Source: a virus. Taken from it: a stretch of DNA of 26,218 nt. Each line of letters begins with the position of its first letter. Within the stretch, counting starts at the first letter, position 1. Positions 18,845-26,218 of the stretch are shown piece after piece. The notes under the pieces were generated by a model. The model made no database searches and was not told the DNA's origin. It saw nothing but the letters and a program-made list of their open reading frames with translations. Made by a program: the position numbers and the translations under genes. The DNA lies in IMG/VR virus record IMGVR_UViG_3300025120_000464, positions 1 to 26,218 of that record. One strand, given 5' to 3'.

Positions 18845-19429
18845 TTACCTTGAGTTCCTTATTATTTCGTAAGTATTAAAACTTTCATCATAGGTAGGAT
18901 ATTCTTCTTCAGGAACTCCATTGTCCCTTGCAGTAGATGTTTGTTTGTTATGAAACCTCATAAAGTTATCAAACTGACCAGTGTCTCCTAAAACATATCT
19001 TTCATTAAACAAATTGTTTTTAAAAAATTCTTGAGTAGGTGCTTTTGCACCAGCAGTTTGCATGTCTTGTTGTAATTGAGTTATTGACCCAGTGTATTCA
19101 TCTTTAGTAAAATAGTATTTATCATAAAGAGTTGCAGCGTCTTTAACATTTGCTCTAATTTCTTTTTTAGCTGCTGTTGCTGTAGTCCCTGTTGTTGCTA
19201 GTGCTTTGACTTGAGCTGCTGCGTCAGTTGATACATCTTTTAAAACTCTACCAGCTTTATCGTATTCGTTTTCTCCCATTCGAGTCCTGCCAAGTAAACC
19301 AATCCCTGCTCTAAGTAGGGCAGCGTTTTGAATAGCAGCCAACATTTTTTTAGGGTCATTGACCTGCGATGATGGAGCTAATATACCACCCAATCCTTCA
19401 GCAAATTCTTTTAGTTTATCTTCTGCCAT
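18845..19429 (-). CDS. Virion-associated protein of unknown function
   Basis: A 194-residue protein read just before the internal virion protein gene, with only one base between them. It is mainly helical and alanine-rich (KKMLAAIQNAALLRAGIGLLG, then AAAQVKALATTGTTATAAKKEI), with a polar C-terminal third (FDNFMRFHNKQTSTARDNG). This composition is common for small ejection or head proteins placed beside a large core protein. No family recognised; the virion role is inferred from position. Confidence 0.62.
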   Translation of the reverse strand: MAEDKLKEFAEGLGGILAPSSQVNDPKKMLAAIQNAALLRAGIGLLGRTRMGENEYDKAGRVLKDVSTDAAAQVKALATTGTTATAAKKEIRANVKDAATLYDKYYFTKDEYTGSITQLQQDMQTAGAKAPTQEFFKNNLFNERYVLGDTGQFDNFMRFHNKQTSTARDNGVPEEEYPTYDESFNTYEIIRNSR

Positions 19430-19431
19430 TC

Positions 19432-20151
19432 TTATCTCCTGTATCTAGCGTATAAATCTTCGTCTTGTATTTTAGTTCCTGCTACTGCTGGGGTAATCCC
19501 TGGTGTAATTGCTGGTCTGACATTGCTTTGTGTTTGACTGCCACTATTAACCATGCCTAATATTTTTAACAAACTCATATAATCCATACCACCTGTTGCT
19601 GCTGCTTCTGCAATTTTAGGCAAATCTTCCGTTCCTTTTCCTTTTATTCCTAAATTATTAAGAACGGTTTGAACACCAGGAGGCAACGTGTATAATTGAT
19701 TTGGTTTAAAAGGAGTAGAATCAACTACTCCACCACCTGTTTTAGTGATAGGGTTTACAACTCTAGTATGATTAACTATTGTATTTATTGGTCCTCCAAT
19801 AATACCTTGGTCTACATATTTTTGCCTTGTTCCTGCAAAAGTCGGATTAGTTAAAACAGCATCAATATATTTATCGTCAAACGTAGGAAATCTTTTTTTT
19901 AGACTATATAAATTTTGTTCATATGGACTGTTAATTGCTAACGCTTCAGGACTAGATGTTTGCATTTGTACTGGTGGTGTTGGAGTATTAGTTTTAAACA
20001 AGTTCCATAGTGGGTCTAACATAGATTTGTTATCCCTCATTCTTTTATCTAATACAGAAAAATAAAGCTCATCTTGTGGATTTTCATTAGCTAATCCAGC
20101 AATCAATCTTCTTCTTTCTTTTTCTTTATCAATTCTTTCTTGTTCTGTCAT
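19432..20151 (-). CDS. Virion-associated protein of unknown function
   Basis: A 239-residue protein. The N terminus is charged and helical (ERIDKEKERRRLIAGLANEN). The central part is rich in proline, threonine and asparagine (TPTPPVQMQTSSPEALAIN, then VDSTPFKPNQLYTLPPGVQ) and probably extended. The end is polar and glycine-rich with a charged terminus. It lies between the glutamine-rich protein and the next virion gene and is presumably an internal or ejection component. No catalytic motif is visible. Confidence 0.62.
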   Translation of the reverse strand: MTEQERIDKEKERRRLIAGLANENPQDELYFSVLDKRMRDNKSMLDPLWNLFKTNTPTPPVQMQTSSPEALAINSPYEQNLYSLKKRFPTFDDKYIDAVLTNPTFAGTRQKYVDQGIIGGPINTIVNHTRVVNPITKTGGGVVDSTPFKPNQLYTLPPGVQTVLNNLGIKGKGTEDLPKIAEAAATGGMDYMSLLKILGMVNSGSQTQSNVRPAITPGITPAVAGTKIQDEDLYARYRR

Positions 20152-20164
20152 AATATCTCCTTAA

Positions 20165-21079
20165 TTAATCAAATAAACTTAAAGCTGCTACTGTTGCTGC
20201 TACTGCCATACCTTGTGGTGTTGTTAATAATGGTGCTATAGGACCAGCAGCACTTGTGGTTGCAAATGCACCTGATGCACCTAATGCACCATAAGTACCT
20301 GCTCCTAGTAACCCTGCACCTATTGCCTTCTGTCCAAAACTAGGCTCTCCACCTTGAGCTGAAGTAGTGCTACCACCTGGCAGTATATTACTTCCTGCAA
20401 TGTTAGAGTATCTACTTAGTGCTTCGTCAGGAGCTTGTTGTGCAAATTCAAATCTCATTCTTGCTTCATCAATTGCTTGTTGAGACCTTTGTTGTTCAGC
20501 CGTACCTAACGCACCCAACTGCATAGCTGGTGCTGTAATAGCTTGTTGTGTTTGTGGCGACATTGCCAAGGCTTTTAATTGATTAGCTTGTGCTTGTTGA
20601 TAAGCATCACTATACATAGTAGAAGATATATCACCTGCTCTTTGCATGTAATCACCGATAACGCCTTGCTCTAATATAGCTTGTCGTGTGCCACCCAGTT
20701 GTCCTGCACCTGTTGCATCTCTTCTTGCTTGTTGTAATAAACCTTGAGCTTGAGAATAAATTGGACGCAATGCTGCTTCGGTAGCTCCTGCTAAGTATGG
20801 GTTACTTGCTAGATTTTGTGGCGACATTAAACTGTAATTTTGTGCCGACAATATATTATCAGCTAGTCCTTGTTGTGGAACAAGATTGGCTCTGAGTTGT
20901 TGTTCAGCAACTTCCATGTCCTCGGTTAACCCTGCATAAGTTTGACCAGGGAAAAACTGTTGTGGTCCTTCATTATATCTAGCCTGAGCTTGTTGATATA
21001 TATCGCTCATGTACGGAGCTTGTTGTGGCGAAGGTAACGCCATAGTGGTTTGTGTACCACCTCCACTTCCTTTACCCAT
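20165..21079 (-). CDS. Glutamine/alanine-rich virion protein (possible ejection protein)
   Basis: A 304-residue protein of the type found upstream of large internal proteins in marine podovirus-like phages. It begins GKGSGGGTQTTMALPSPQQAPYM, contains FFPGQTYAG (residues about 42-50), and has long glutamine- and alanine-rich helices (YQQAQANQLKALAM, QQAIDEARMRFEFAQQAPDEAL). The C-terminal 60 residues are glycine- and alanine-rich and hydrophobic (GQKAIGAGLLGAGTYGALGAS, then GMAVAATVAALSLF), consistent with a membrane-interacting segment like that of P22-type ejection proteins. The starting methionine is preceded by AGAGGTACAC. Assignment is by composition and context. Confidence 0.62.
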   Translation of the reverse strand: MGKGSGGGTQTTMALPSPQQAPYMSDIYQQAQARYNEGPQQFFPGQTYAGLTEDMEVAEQQLRANLVPQQGLADNILSAQNYSLMSPQNLASNPYLAGATEAALRPIYSQAQGLLQQARRDATGAGQLGGTRQAILEQGVIGDYMQRAGDISSTMYSDAYQQAQANQLKALAMSPQTQQAITAPAMQLGALGTAEQQRSQQAIDEARMRFEFAQQAPDEALSRYSNIAGSNILPGGSTTSAQGGEPSFGQKAIGAGLLGAGTYGALGASGAFATTSAAGPIAPLLTTPQGMAVAATVAALSLFD

Positions 21080-21090
21080 AATGTGTACCT

Positions 21091-21534
21091 CTAGTGTTTA
21101 ACATTTAATTCTTTTCCTAAAACTGTGTAGGTATTTTCATACCCAAACTTATTTAATTTTTTTGCAAAACCTTTTCGACAACATGTCTCTATAGCTTCGC
21201 ACCCATTTTCTAACGCCCAAGTCTCTAAAGTATTTAACCAATCCTCAACCCATTCATCTAAATCTTTACCACCTAGCGTAACTATACGACAAGTTGTTCT
21301 TCTTGGGTATTCAACTATTTCTGTAGTTAATACAGAAACTATTTCTTTATCATCGTTGCTTAGAATCCATAACTGCATTTCTTGATTTTTAATCTTGTGA
21401 TAAATGTCATGTGTATTTTGTTCTTCTTTACCTCTTGAATTACCCATTGATATATAGGGTTCACAATCGTCCCATACATGGGGTAACAATTCAGGCAAGA
21501 CTCCTGATATATATATCACCCTAGTTTCACCCAA
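21091..21534 (-). CDS. GNAT-like acetyltransferase (phage type)
   Basis: A 147-residue protein with the outline of the small GNAT-like proteins common in virion gene clusters of marine phages. It has an N-terminal region leading to a strand LWILSNDDKEIVSVLTTEIVEYP (about 55-77), a second strand CRIVTLGGKDLDEW (about 82-95), a helix WLNTLETWALENGCEAIETCC, and the C-terminal GFAKKLNKFGYENTYTVLGKEL typical of the GNAT end. The Q/R-x-x-G-x-G/A acetyl-CoA loop is not clearly present, so catalytic activity is doubtful. It overlaps the upstream gene by 19 bases. A structural or assembly role has never been excluded for this type. Confidence 0.6.
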   Translation of the reverse strand: MGETRVIYISGVLPELLPHVWDDCEPYISMGNSRGKEEQNTHDIYHKIKNQEMQLWILSNDDKEIVSVLTTEIVEYPRRTTCRIVTLGGKDLDEWVEDWLNTLETWALENGCEAIETCCRKGFAKKLNKFGYENTYTVLGKELNVKH

Positions 21535-21776
21535 CTACCAGCAGCGTTTCTAAAGTACACGCCTTCTCCACTGCCTGGGTTAAAGTTTGAGCCATCTGCA
21601 TACACAATGTCTCCTTGTTTAATTCTAGCTGGAGCTACATTTTTAACCTCTACAAATGTAGTAGGGTTCTCTTGTAATGCTCCTTGCAATTTTGTAAGTT
21701 CTTGAAAGATGTACTGTGGCATATCTTCAGGGTTGCTCGGTACTGGATTAGGTACATACTTGGGTGCTTCAGACAT
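21516..21776 (-). CDS. Small virion protein of unknown function
   Basis: An 86-residue protein lying between the beta-propeller-like gene and the GNAT-like gene, overlapping both. The N-terminal half is proline-rich and then helical (NPVPSNPEDMPQYIFQELTKLQGAL). The C-terminal half reads like one small beta domain (RIKQGDIVYADGSNFNPGSGEGVYFRNAAGSWVKLG), a pattern frequent in phage tail-tip or fibre accessory proteins. No specific family recognised. Its start overlaps the previous stop by one base (TAATG). Confidence 0.64.
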   Translation of the reverse strand: MSEAPKYVPNPVPSNPEDMPQYIFQELTKLQGALQENPTTFVEVKNVAPARIKQGDIVYADGSNFNPGSGEGVYFRNAAGSWVKLG

Positions 21777-23338
21777 TATCTACCTCCTAATACTTCATAT
21801 TCTATATCATATCCGTTTAATTCAAAAGTTGTAGCCGTTGTGTTTTGAAACTTAATAGCTATATATTTGCCTGTGGCTCTAGCATCTACCTTGTTTTGAG
21901 AGTTAGGGTTAATACTTTGTTGTGTTTTATAAGTATAAGTTCCGTTAGGACTCATTGAACTTCCTACAAATACTTCAGCAGCTCCTGTTCCTGCAAACCT
22001 TGGCGTAACCTTTCTAACTTGTACTACTGTGTTTGGGTTATTATCGAGGACTAAACCTTTTCTTTCTAGCAACATGGTAAAGTTATTACCTGCAAAATCA
22101 AATCCTTGGTCTGCTCTATACAATCTAGTATCGCTAGTACCTGCCATTAACATGCTGGTCTCTGTAGGATTGTAGGCTCTTTCTCCCCATGATTCAGTTG
22201 TGCTGTAAGCTATCCAACTTTGCGATTGACCTGACCATAAAATACTAGTGCTTCCGTCTGAGGTAGGAGTAACTACTCCAAGACCTATCCCAAGTATTCC
22301 TGGTAAATCTCTGAAGCTAAACGCAGAAGTATTATAATTATAAATCAATGCTTTATTGCAGAATGTTGAGCCGACTGTTGGGTATGAAACCCATATCTCT
22401 CCCTTCTGTATGTTGTGAGCTACAAAAGTATTAGCATAATTTGTGCTATCTATTTCATCAAACAGTGTTCTTTTAATTACATCACTGGCTATAGATTTTT
22501 TAGATACGCCATCGTGTACTATGATATCGCCATTTGTTACCACAAAATGTCTTCCGTTAAATTCACAAGCACAGTTCTTAGATAAAATACCTGTGTCATC
22601 AAATAATTTTTGGAAACTAAAAACTAAGTTACCTCCAATGTAATTCATTATCCATGTAGTCTTTTCTTTATATATAACAAAAGATTGTTTAAGAGCAAAT
22701 CCGTCAACAATAAAATCTCCATTGTCTCCGATAGTTGTAGCACCTGCATCATTCGTAGCACCAGCTGTCCATGTACTAGGTAGTGCGTTGTTCTCTGCTG
22801 CATCTCCCCACCTAATTTTGTTAGGATAATTGACAGATGATTCGGTTAAGTTTAAAGATATTAAATAATTACCATAAGGTCTTATTGCTTTGCATACTGT
22901 ATTTGATGGCCAGTTAGTTAAATCTGTAAATTTATTAGCTCCTGTATTTGCTAAACATTGTGGGTCATCTACCCCATTGTTAAGTATAGGTAAACCATTA
23001 AAGATTGATACGTCCCAATTTCCTTGAGCTGTCAAATTGACATTATAATCTCCTGATGTTCTTGTAAAATCAGTGTGTGTAGAACCGTCTGTTCTATATA
23101 TCTTTGCAGTCCCTGCATAAAACCAATAGTTGTTTTGTCCTGTTGCCCAGTTTAATACTTGATAAGGAGCAACTGTAGGATTAGCTACTGGAAAAGGATT
23201 GTCATGACCTGATATTTTTTTAGCTGCACCGTCTTCAAATCTTGCGTTCTCTGTGTGAGAAAAAAACTCAGGAGGTAAGGTTGTAGGGTTTGAATCCTTA
23301 ACCATTCCTTTAGGAGTGTTTGATTGGAATATAGGCAT
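21776..23338 (-). CDS. Virion protein, probable beta-propeller (P22 gp10-like position)
   Basis: A 520-residue protein. The frame opens at 23356, but ATG 23338 overlaps the stop of the upstream gene by one base (TAATG) and starts the conserved MPIFQSNTPKGMVKD, so I use it. An N-terminal ENARFEDGAAKKISGH segment leads into repeated strand-turn units with W, Y, G and N (NYWFYAGTAKIYRTDGST, IRPYGNYLISLNLTE, FVIYKEKTTWIMNYIGGN, FNGRHFVVTNGDIIVHDG), a pattern of a bladed beta-propeller. The opening and size are reminiscent of P22 gp10-type tail stabilisation proteins and similar tail components of marine podoviruses. The C terminus is a further beta domain (VRKVTPRFAGTGAAEVFVG). A tail or connector component is likely. 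Confidence 0.65.
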   Translation of the reverse strand: MPIFQSNTPKGMVKDSNPTTLPPEFFSHTENARFEDGAAKKISGHDNPFPVANPTVAPYQVLNWATGQNNYWFYAGTAKIYRTDGSTHTDFTRTSGDYNVNLTAQGNWDVSIFNGLPILNNGVDDPQCLANTGANKFTDLTNWPSNTVCKAIRPYGNYLISLNLTESSVNYPNKIRWGDAAENNALPSTWTAGATNDAGATTIGDNGDFIVDGFALKQSFVIYKEKTTWIMNYIGGNLVFSFQKLFDDTGILSKNCACEFNGRHFVVTNGDIIVHDGVSKKSIASDVIKRTLFDEIDSTNYANTFVAHNIQKGEIWVSYPTVGSTFCNKALIYNYNTSAFSFRDLPGILGIGLGVVTPTSDGSTSILWSGQSQSWIAYSTTESWGERAYNPTETSMLMAGTSDTRLYRADQGFDFAGNNFTMLLERKGLVLDNNPNTVVQVRKVTPRFAGTGAAEVFVGSSMSPNGTYTYKTQQSINPNSQNKVDARATGKYIAIKFQNTTATTFELNGYDIEYEVLGGR

Positions 23339-24063
23339 TATGCTGTGCGTCTCCACATATATGCAACAATGTATGGTTGTAAAATATTATGTGCTGCACC
23401 ACCACCTGTTGCATTTGTAGTCATTGTTCTACCAGGATTAGTGCTATCACCTGCTGATGGAAAATCAACATCTTCATCTTCACCGTTACCTCTTAAAGCT
23501 GATGTGTGAGTATGTGATGGTAATTCAGCAGTGCTTAATGTATGAGTCTTAGCACCACCAGTTTCTTGTACTGTATCAAAATCACTATCTGCTGCGTTTA
23601 AACCTACTATAACTCTACCAGCTCCAAAAGTTACCCAAGTTCCAAATCCAAACAAAGTTGCAGGATTGGTTGATACTGCTGCGTTAATATAAATAGAACC
23701 TACTGGGTATATAGCTTGTATAGAGGTTAGTAATCCTGCTGAACTGGTTACAGTTCCTGATACAACTAAGTTTCTAATACCTGTTGAATCTTTACTTGCA
23801 TCAACTGTTACGGCTTTAGATGCTTCTGCTGTACCCAACGTAGTTACATCTACATAATTTAATTCTGCTGTATTTGCTGTAACGCCATCTAGTTTATTTA
23901 ATTCTGTGTGTGTTGCTGATACTGCCCCAGTAATACTGGGGAAGGTTGCTTTAACTGTAGATTTTACCAATCTTATATGGTCATCGCCTTCGTTAACTGG
24001 GTCTCCAGCTACTGGGTTTGAGCTATTTAAGTCTGATATATATGTTCCTGTTTCTAATCCCAT
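23338..24063 (-). CDS. Tail fibre protein with collar-type C-terminal domain
   Basis: A 241-residue fibre protein. The N-terminal part (ISDLNSSNPVAGDPVNEGDDHIRLVKSTVKATFP) is the usual head of short marine phage fibres that bind the virion. A shaft of THTELNKLDG and TAELNYVDVTTLGTAEASKAVTVD repeats follows. The C-terminal half is a tail-collar-like domain: YPVGSIYINA (about 119-128), a FGFGTWVTFGAGRVIVG segment, two histidines in SHTHT, and the ending HNILQPYIVAYMWRRT. Such domains often trimerise and may hold metal ions at the HxH. It lies between the small gene at 24074 and the propeller gene. Confidence 0.8.
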   Translation of the reverse strand: MGLETGTYISDLNSSNPVAGDPVNEGDDHIRLVKSTVKATFPSITGAVSATHTELNKLDGVTANTAELNYVDVTTLGTAEASKAVTVDASKDSTGIRNLVVSGTVTSSAGLLTSIQAIYPVGSIYINAAVSTNPATLFGFGTWVTFGAGRVIVGLNAADSDFDTVQETGGAKTHTLSTAELPSHTHTSALRGNGEDEDVDFPSAGDSTNPGRTMTTNATGGGAAHNILQPYIVAYMWRRTA

Positions 24064-24073
24064 TTAATTTCTC

Positions 24074-24349
24074 CTAGCCTTTGGGGTTGTTATCTTTAAC
24101 TGATTTAATATGTGTATACCACAAGCCTGTTTTAGCAGTATCTCCTAATTTACCAGCATCTATATCTTTATATAACATATCAAGTTGGTTTACTATTGAG
24201 TCATAAAAGTTACTACCAGTATCTCCTGTTCTTCCTAGAATATAAGCATTATCTATATACCATTGTTTAGTTGCTTGTATATCGGATAAAGTTTTAGCAT
24301 CTTCTTCTCTAGTTGTAATTGTTCCTTTGTTATCTACTATTGCTACCAT
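24074..24349 (-). CDS. Small protein after the tail fibre gene
   Basis: A 91-residue acidic protein, read immediately after the large fibre gene with a one-base start/stop overlap (TAATG at 24349). It starts with a short beta turn (VAIVDNKGTITTREED), followed by two helices (LSDIQATKQWYIDNAYIL, then FYDSIVNQLDMLYKDIDAGK) and a tryptophan-containing end (GLWYTHIKSVKDN). Position after a fibre gene suggests a fibre assembly or attachment partner; no family recognised. Confidence 0.64.
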   Translation of the reverse strand: MVAIVDNKGTITTREEDAKTLSDIQATKQWYIDNAYILGRTGDTGSNFYDSIVNQLDMLYKDIDAGKLGDTAKTGLWYTHIKSVKDNNPKG

Positions 24350-26218
24350 TATGCCCTCACAACTCCATAAATTGTCATGTTAATTTTTGATGCACCTGTG
24401 CCACCTGCAAATATTAATTGAAATCCATTACAAGTGTTTGCTTGTGTGTCATTAATATATCCATGACCTTGTGCAATTCTTGATGTTCCGTTACTACCCT
24501 CTCCACCTATTTGATAAACAAATGATGGTGATATTTGTCCTTTAGAATCATTAGAATCTGAATCCCATCTACCACCAGCAGGATTATTAAAATACATAAA
24601 GCCATTCATTGGGTCTTTATCGCCACCTTTTTGTTGTTCAACAAGAGTAAATTTATCTGCTGCATCTGTAGTAATTCTTTTTTCTGAATTGTTGTGCGTT
24701 AAACCTAAAGTAGTTTGTCTATAATCTGAATTTGTAAGAGCAGAACCATCATCTAAAAATCTCATTTGTAAATCACCATCACCTGCTTGTGAGATACCAT
24801 GAATAATTACATAATAATTATCATAACTTGAATCAAATCCTGTAAAAGAATATGATGTTGTATTAGCACTAGCATTATATTCATTGACTGCACTTATTAC
24901 TGCTAGTCCACCACCACCACCACTAGCTTCTGCCCATTTAACACCTGTAGCTTCTGATGAATCTGCTGTCAAAACATAATTGTTTGTACCTACAGCTAAT
25001 GCTTGTGGATTACCACTACCATCGCCAATTAAAATCTTTCCTTTAGTAGATAAATCAACTGCTGTAAGAGCAGATGTTCCATTACCAATGATAACTCCGT
25101 TAGCTGTTAAACTAGTTGCTCCAGTACCACCACTGCCTACTACAAGAGTTGCTGATAGTCCTGCTGATGTTCCACTGGTATTTTGTGAACCTGCTGCATT
25201 TACACCTGGTAAATCTATACTTGCAGAGCCATTAAATGAAACTCCACCTATGTTTCTAGCAGTTGTAAGGGTTGCTGCTGAAGTAGCTGTTGCAGAATTT
25301 CCAGTACATGAGCCTGAAGAACCTGAAGTATTGCCTGTTACGTTGCCTGTTAACGCTCCAGCAAATCCTGTTGCAGTTAAAATGCCACTGCTTGAATTAA
25401 ATGCTAAATTAGAACCTGACTTAGGTGCTAAATCTCCTGTAGCAGCAGTTGTAAATAATGGGAAACAAGTAGTATCACTACTTTCATCTGCTACTGTAAC
25501 ATTTGTAGATGTAGTAGCTGTAGCACTGTTTCCAGTACAACTTCCTGCACTTCCACTAGCATTTCCTGTTACGTTTCCTGTTAATGCACCTGCAAAACCA
25601 GTAGCTGTTAAAATTCCTGAATTAGAATTAAAGGCAAGATTACTTCCTGATTTAGGTGGAAGGTCGCCTGTTGCTGCTGTAACAAATAATGGAAAACATG
25701 TAGTATCGGTAGATTCATCTGCAACTGTTACGTTTGTAGAAAGAGTTGCTGTAGCTGAATTACCACTACAAGAACCTGAACTTCCTGATGTATTTTGATT
25801 ACCTGCTGTATTAACGCCTGGCAAGTTTATACTTGCTGAACCATTAAAACTAACGCCACCAATATCTCTTGCTGTGGCTAAAACTGTTGCTGTTGCTGCA
25901 TTTCCTGTAGTCGAACCTGATGTACCTGAAGTATTACCTGTTACATTTCCTGTAATATTTCCTGCAAAAGTACCTGACAATACATCTGTATTAGCATTAA
26001 AAGTTAATCCACTAGCTGTCTTTGGCCCTAAATCACCAGTTGCTGCAGTTGTAAACAAAGGAAAACAAGTAGTGTCTGTTGACTCATCAGCAACTGTAAT
26101 TGCTGTAGGTACACCTTCAGCTTTAGAATCTAATTGTGTTTGTATAGCAGATGTTACACCATCTAAATAACCTGCTTCTGTAGAAGTTACTGCTGATACG
26201 CTAACATCTCCACTACCA
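24349..26218 (-). CDS. Repetitive tail fibre protein, partial (5' end outside window)
   Basis: At least 622 residues of a long fibre; the frame stays open to the window edge (first complete codon at 26217), so the N terminus is missing. The first visible part (SVSAVTSTEAGYLDGVTSAIQTQLDSKA) is the repeat unit typical of marine phage fibre shafts. Three repeat units then follow, each ending VADES(S/T)DTTCFPLF(V/T)TAATGDL and continuing (P)KSGSNLAFNS. Variable segments with GNVTGNxSGxxGSxxGNxATA lie between them. The C-terminal 190 residues (about 430-622) form a separate domain with YSFTGFDSSYDNYYVIIHG and KINMTIYGVVRA, likely the receptor-binding tip. Glycine, serine, threonine and alanine dominate, as in beta-helical shafts. 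Confidence 0.85.
   Translation of the reverse strand, partial: GSGDVSVSAVTSTEAGYLDGVTSAIQTQLDSKAEGVPTAITVADESTDTTCFPLFTTAATGDLGPKTASGLTFNANTDVLSGTFAGNITGNVTGNTSGTSGSTTGNAATATVLATARDIGGVSFNGSASINLPGVNTAGNQNTSGSSGSCSGNSATATLSTNVTVADESTDTTCFPLFVTAATGDLPPKSGSNLAFNSNSGILTATGFAGALTGNVTGNASGSAGSCTGNSATATTSTNVTVADESSDTTCFPLFTTAATGDLAPKSGSNLAFNSSSGILTATGFAGALTGNVTGNTSGSSGSCTGNSATATSAATLTTARNIGGVSFNGSASIDLPGVNAAGSQNTSGTSAGLSATLVVGSGGTGATSLTANGVIIGNGTSALTAVDLSTKGKILIGDGSGNPQALAVGTNNYVLTADSSEATGVKWAEASGGGGGLAVISAVNEYNASANTTSYSFTGFDSSYDNYYVIIHGISQAGDGDLQMRFLDDGSALTNSDYRQTTLGLTHNNSEKRITTDAADKFTLVEQQKGGDKDPMNGFMYFNNPAGGRWDSDSNDSKGQISPSFVYQIGGEGSNGTSRIAQGHGYINDTQANTCNGFQLIFAGGTGASKINMTIYGVVRA
25280..26110 (-). 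repeat. Degenerate tandem repeats in the tail fibre gene
   Basis: Related segments recur at about 25441-25509, 25672-25740 and 26041-26109 (- strand CDS). They encode copies of VADES-DTTCFPLF-TAATGDL. The first two lie 231 bp (77 codons) apart and the third a further 369 bp (123 codons), so the unit is codon-preserving but of uneven length. Such repeats are prone to recombination and can change fibre length and host range. Confidence 0.75.

Noticed and set aside
24980-25798. A 272-residue + strand frame, rich in A, V and P.
   Set aside because: It is antisense to the tail fibre gene, whose glycine/threonine/alanine repeats leave the opposite strand open. It has no ribosome binding site, and its repeats mirror those of the fibre.

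Overview
This window looks like part of the genome of a tailed bacteriophage, probably marine and podovirus-like. The base composition is AT-rich and genes are packed end to end with many 4-base or 1-base start/stop overlaps. There are two convergent transcription blocks: early and replication genes on the + strand (about 1-11055), and virion, lysis and packaging genes on the - strand (26218 back to 11045). No integrase, tRNA gene, CRISPR array or insertion sequence is visible. The host cannot be named from the sequence. The small conserved KFSGYNKPK-type protein, the tail-fibre repeats and the large internal virion protein resemble what is seen in uncultured marine phages.

Region 1-789 has no convincing gene. 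It holds many inverted repeats (a candidate structured RNA), then a double-hairpin repeat and a hammerhead ribozyme. Region 790-2634 has three small unknown genes and an ArdC-like antirestriction metalloprotein gene; the intergenic spaces carry further copies of the double-hairpin repeat (four in all). A candidate terminator and a perfect 16-bp parS sequence (the ParB site) follow the antirestriction gene. Region 2706-5586 is a run of very small early genes, including membrane peptides and a tandem paralogous pair, with two more hammerhead ribozymes at 3387-3436 and 4929-4978.

Region 5645-7533 is a replication module: a DUF4373/DnaD-like initiator, a lambda P-like helicase loader, a winged-helix protein and a Ref-like HNH nuclease. 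A sigma70-like promoter and a structured leader at 7537-7654 open the recombination module: an ERF single-strand annealing protein and a YqaJ-type exonuclease. More small unknowns and a Q-like double-CxxC protein follow, ending at 11055.

The - strand block, read from right to left, encodes a repetitive tail fibre (cut by the window edge), a small protein, a collar-type fibre, a probable beta-propeller virion protein, a small virion protein, a GNAT-like protein, three head or ejection candidates, a 1378-residue internal virion protein, a holin-like membrane protein, a DUF6321-like protein, three exported proteins including a tiny lipoprotein, a membrane/coiled-coil protein and the small terminase subunit. 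The large terminase, portal, capsid and endolysin are not in the window.

The most remarkable content is the set of three type I hammerhead ribozymes, each placed just ahead of a gene in the early operon. All share an identical stem II. One has a compensated change of stem I, and one has a greatly enlarged stem III. The first two share the same stem I, so the RNA between them (765-3430) could in principle be released and circularised. The parS site and the double-hairpin intergenic repeats are the next most interesting signals.
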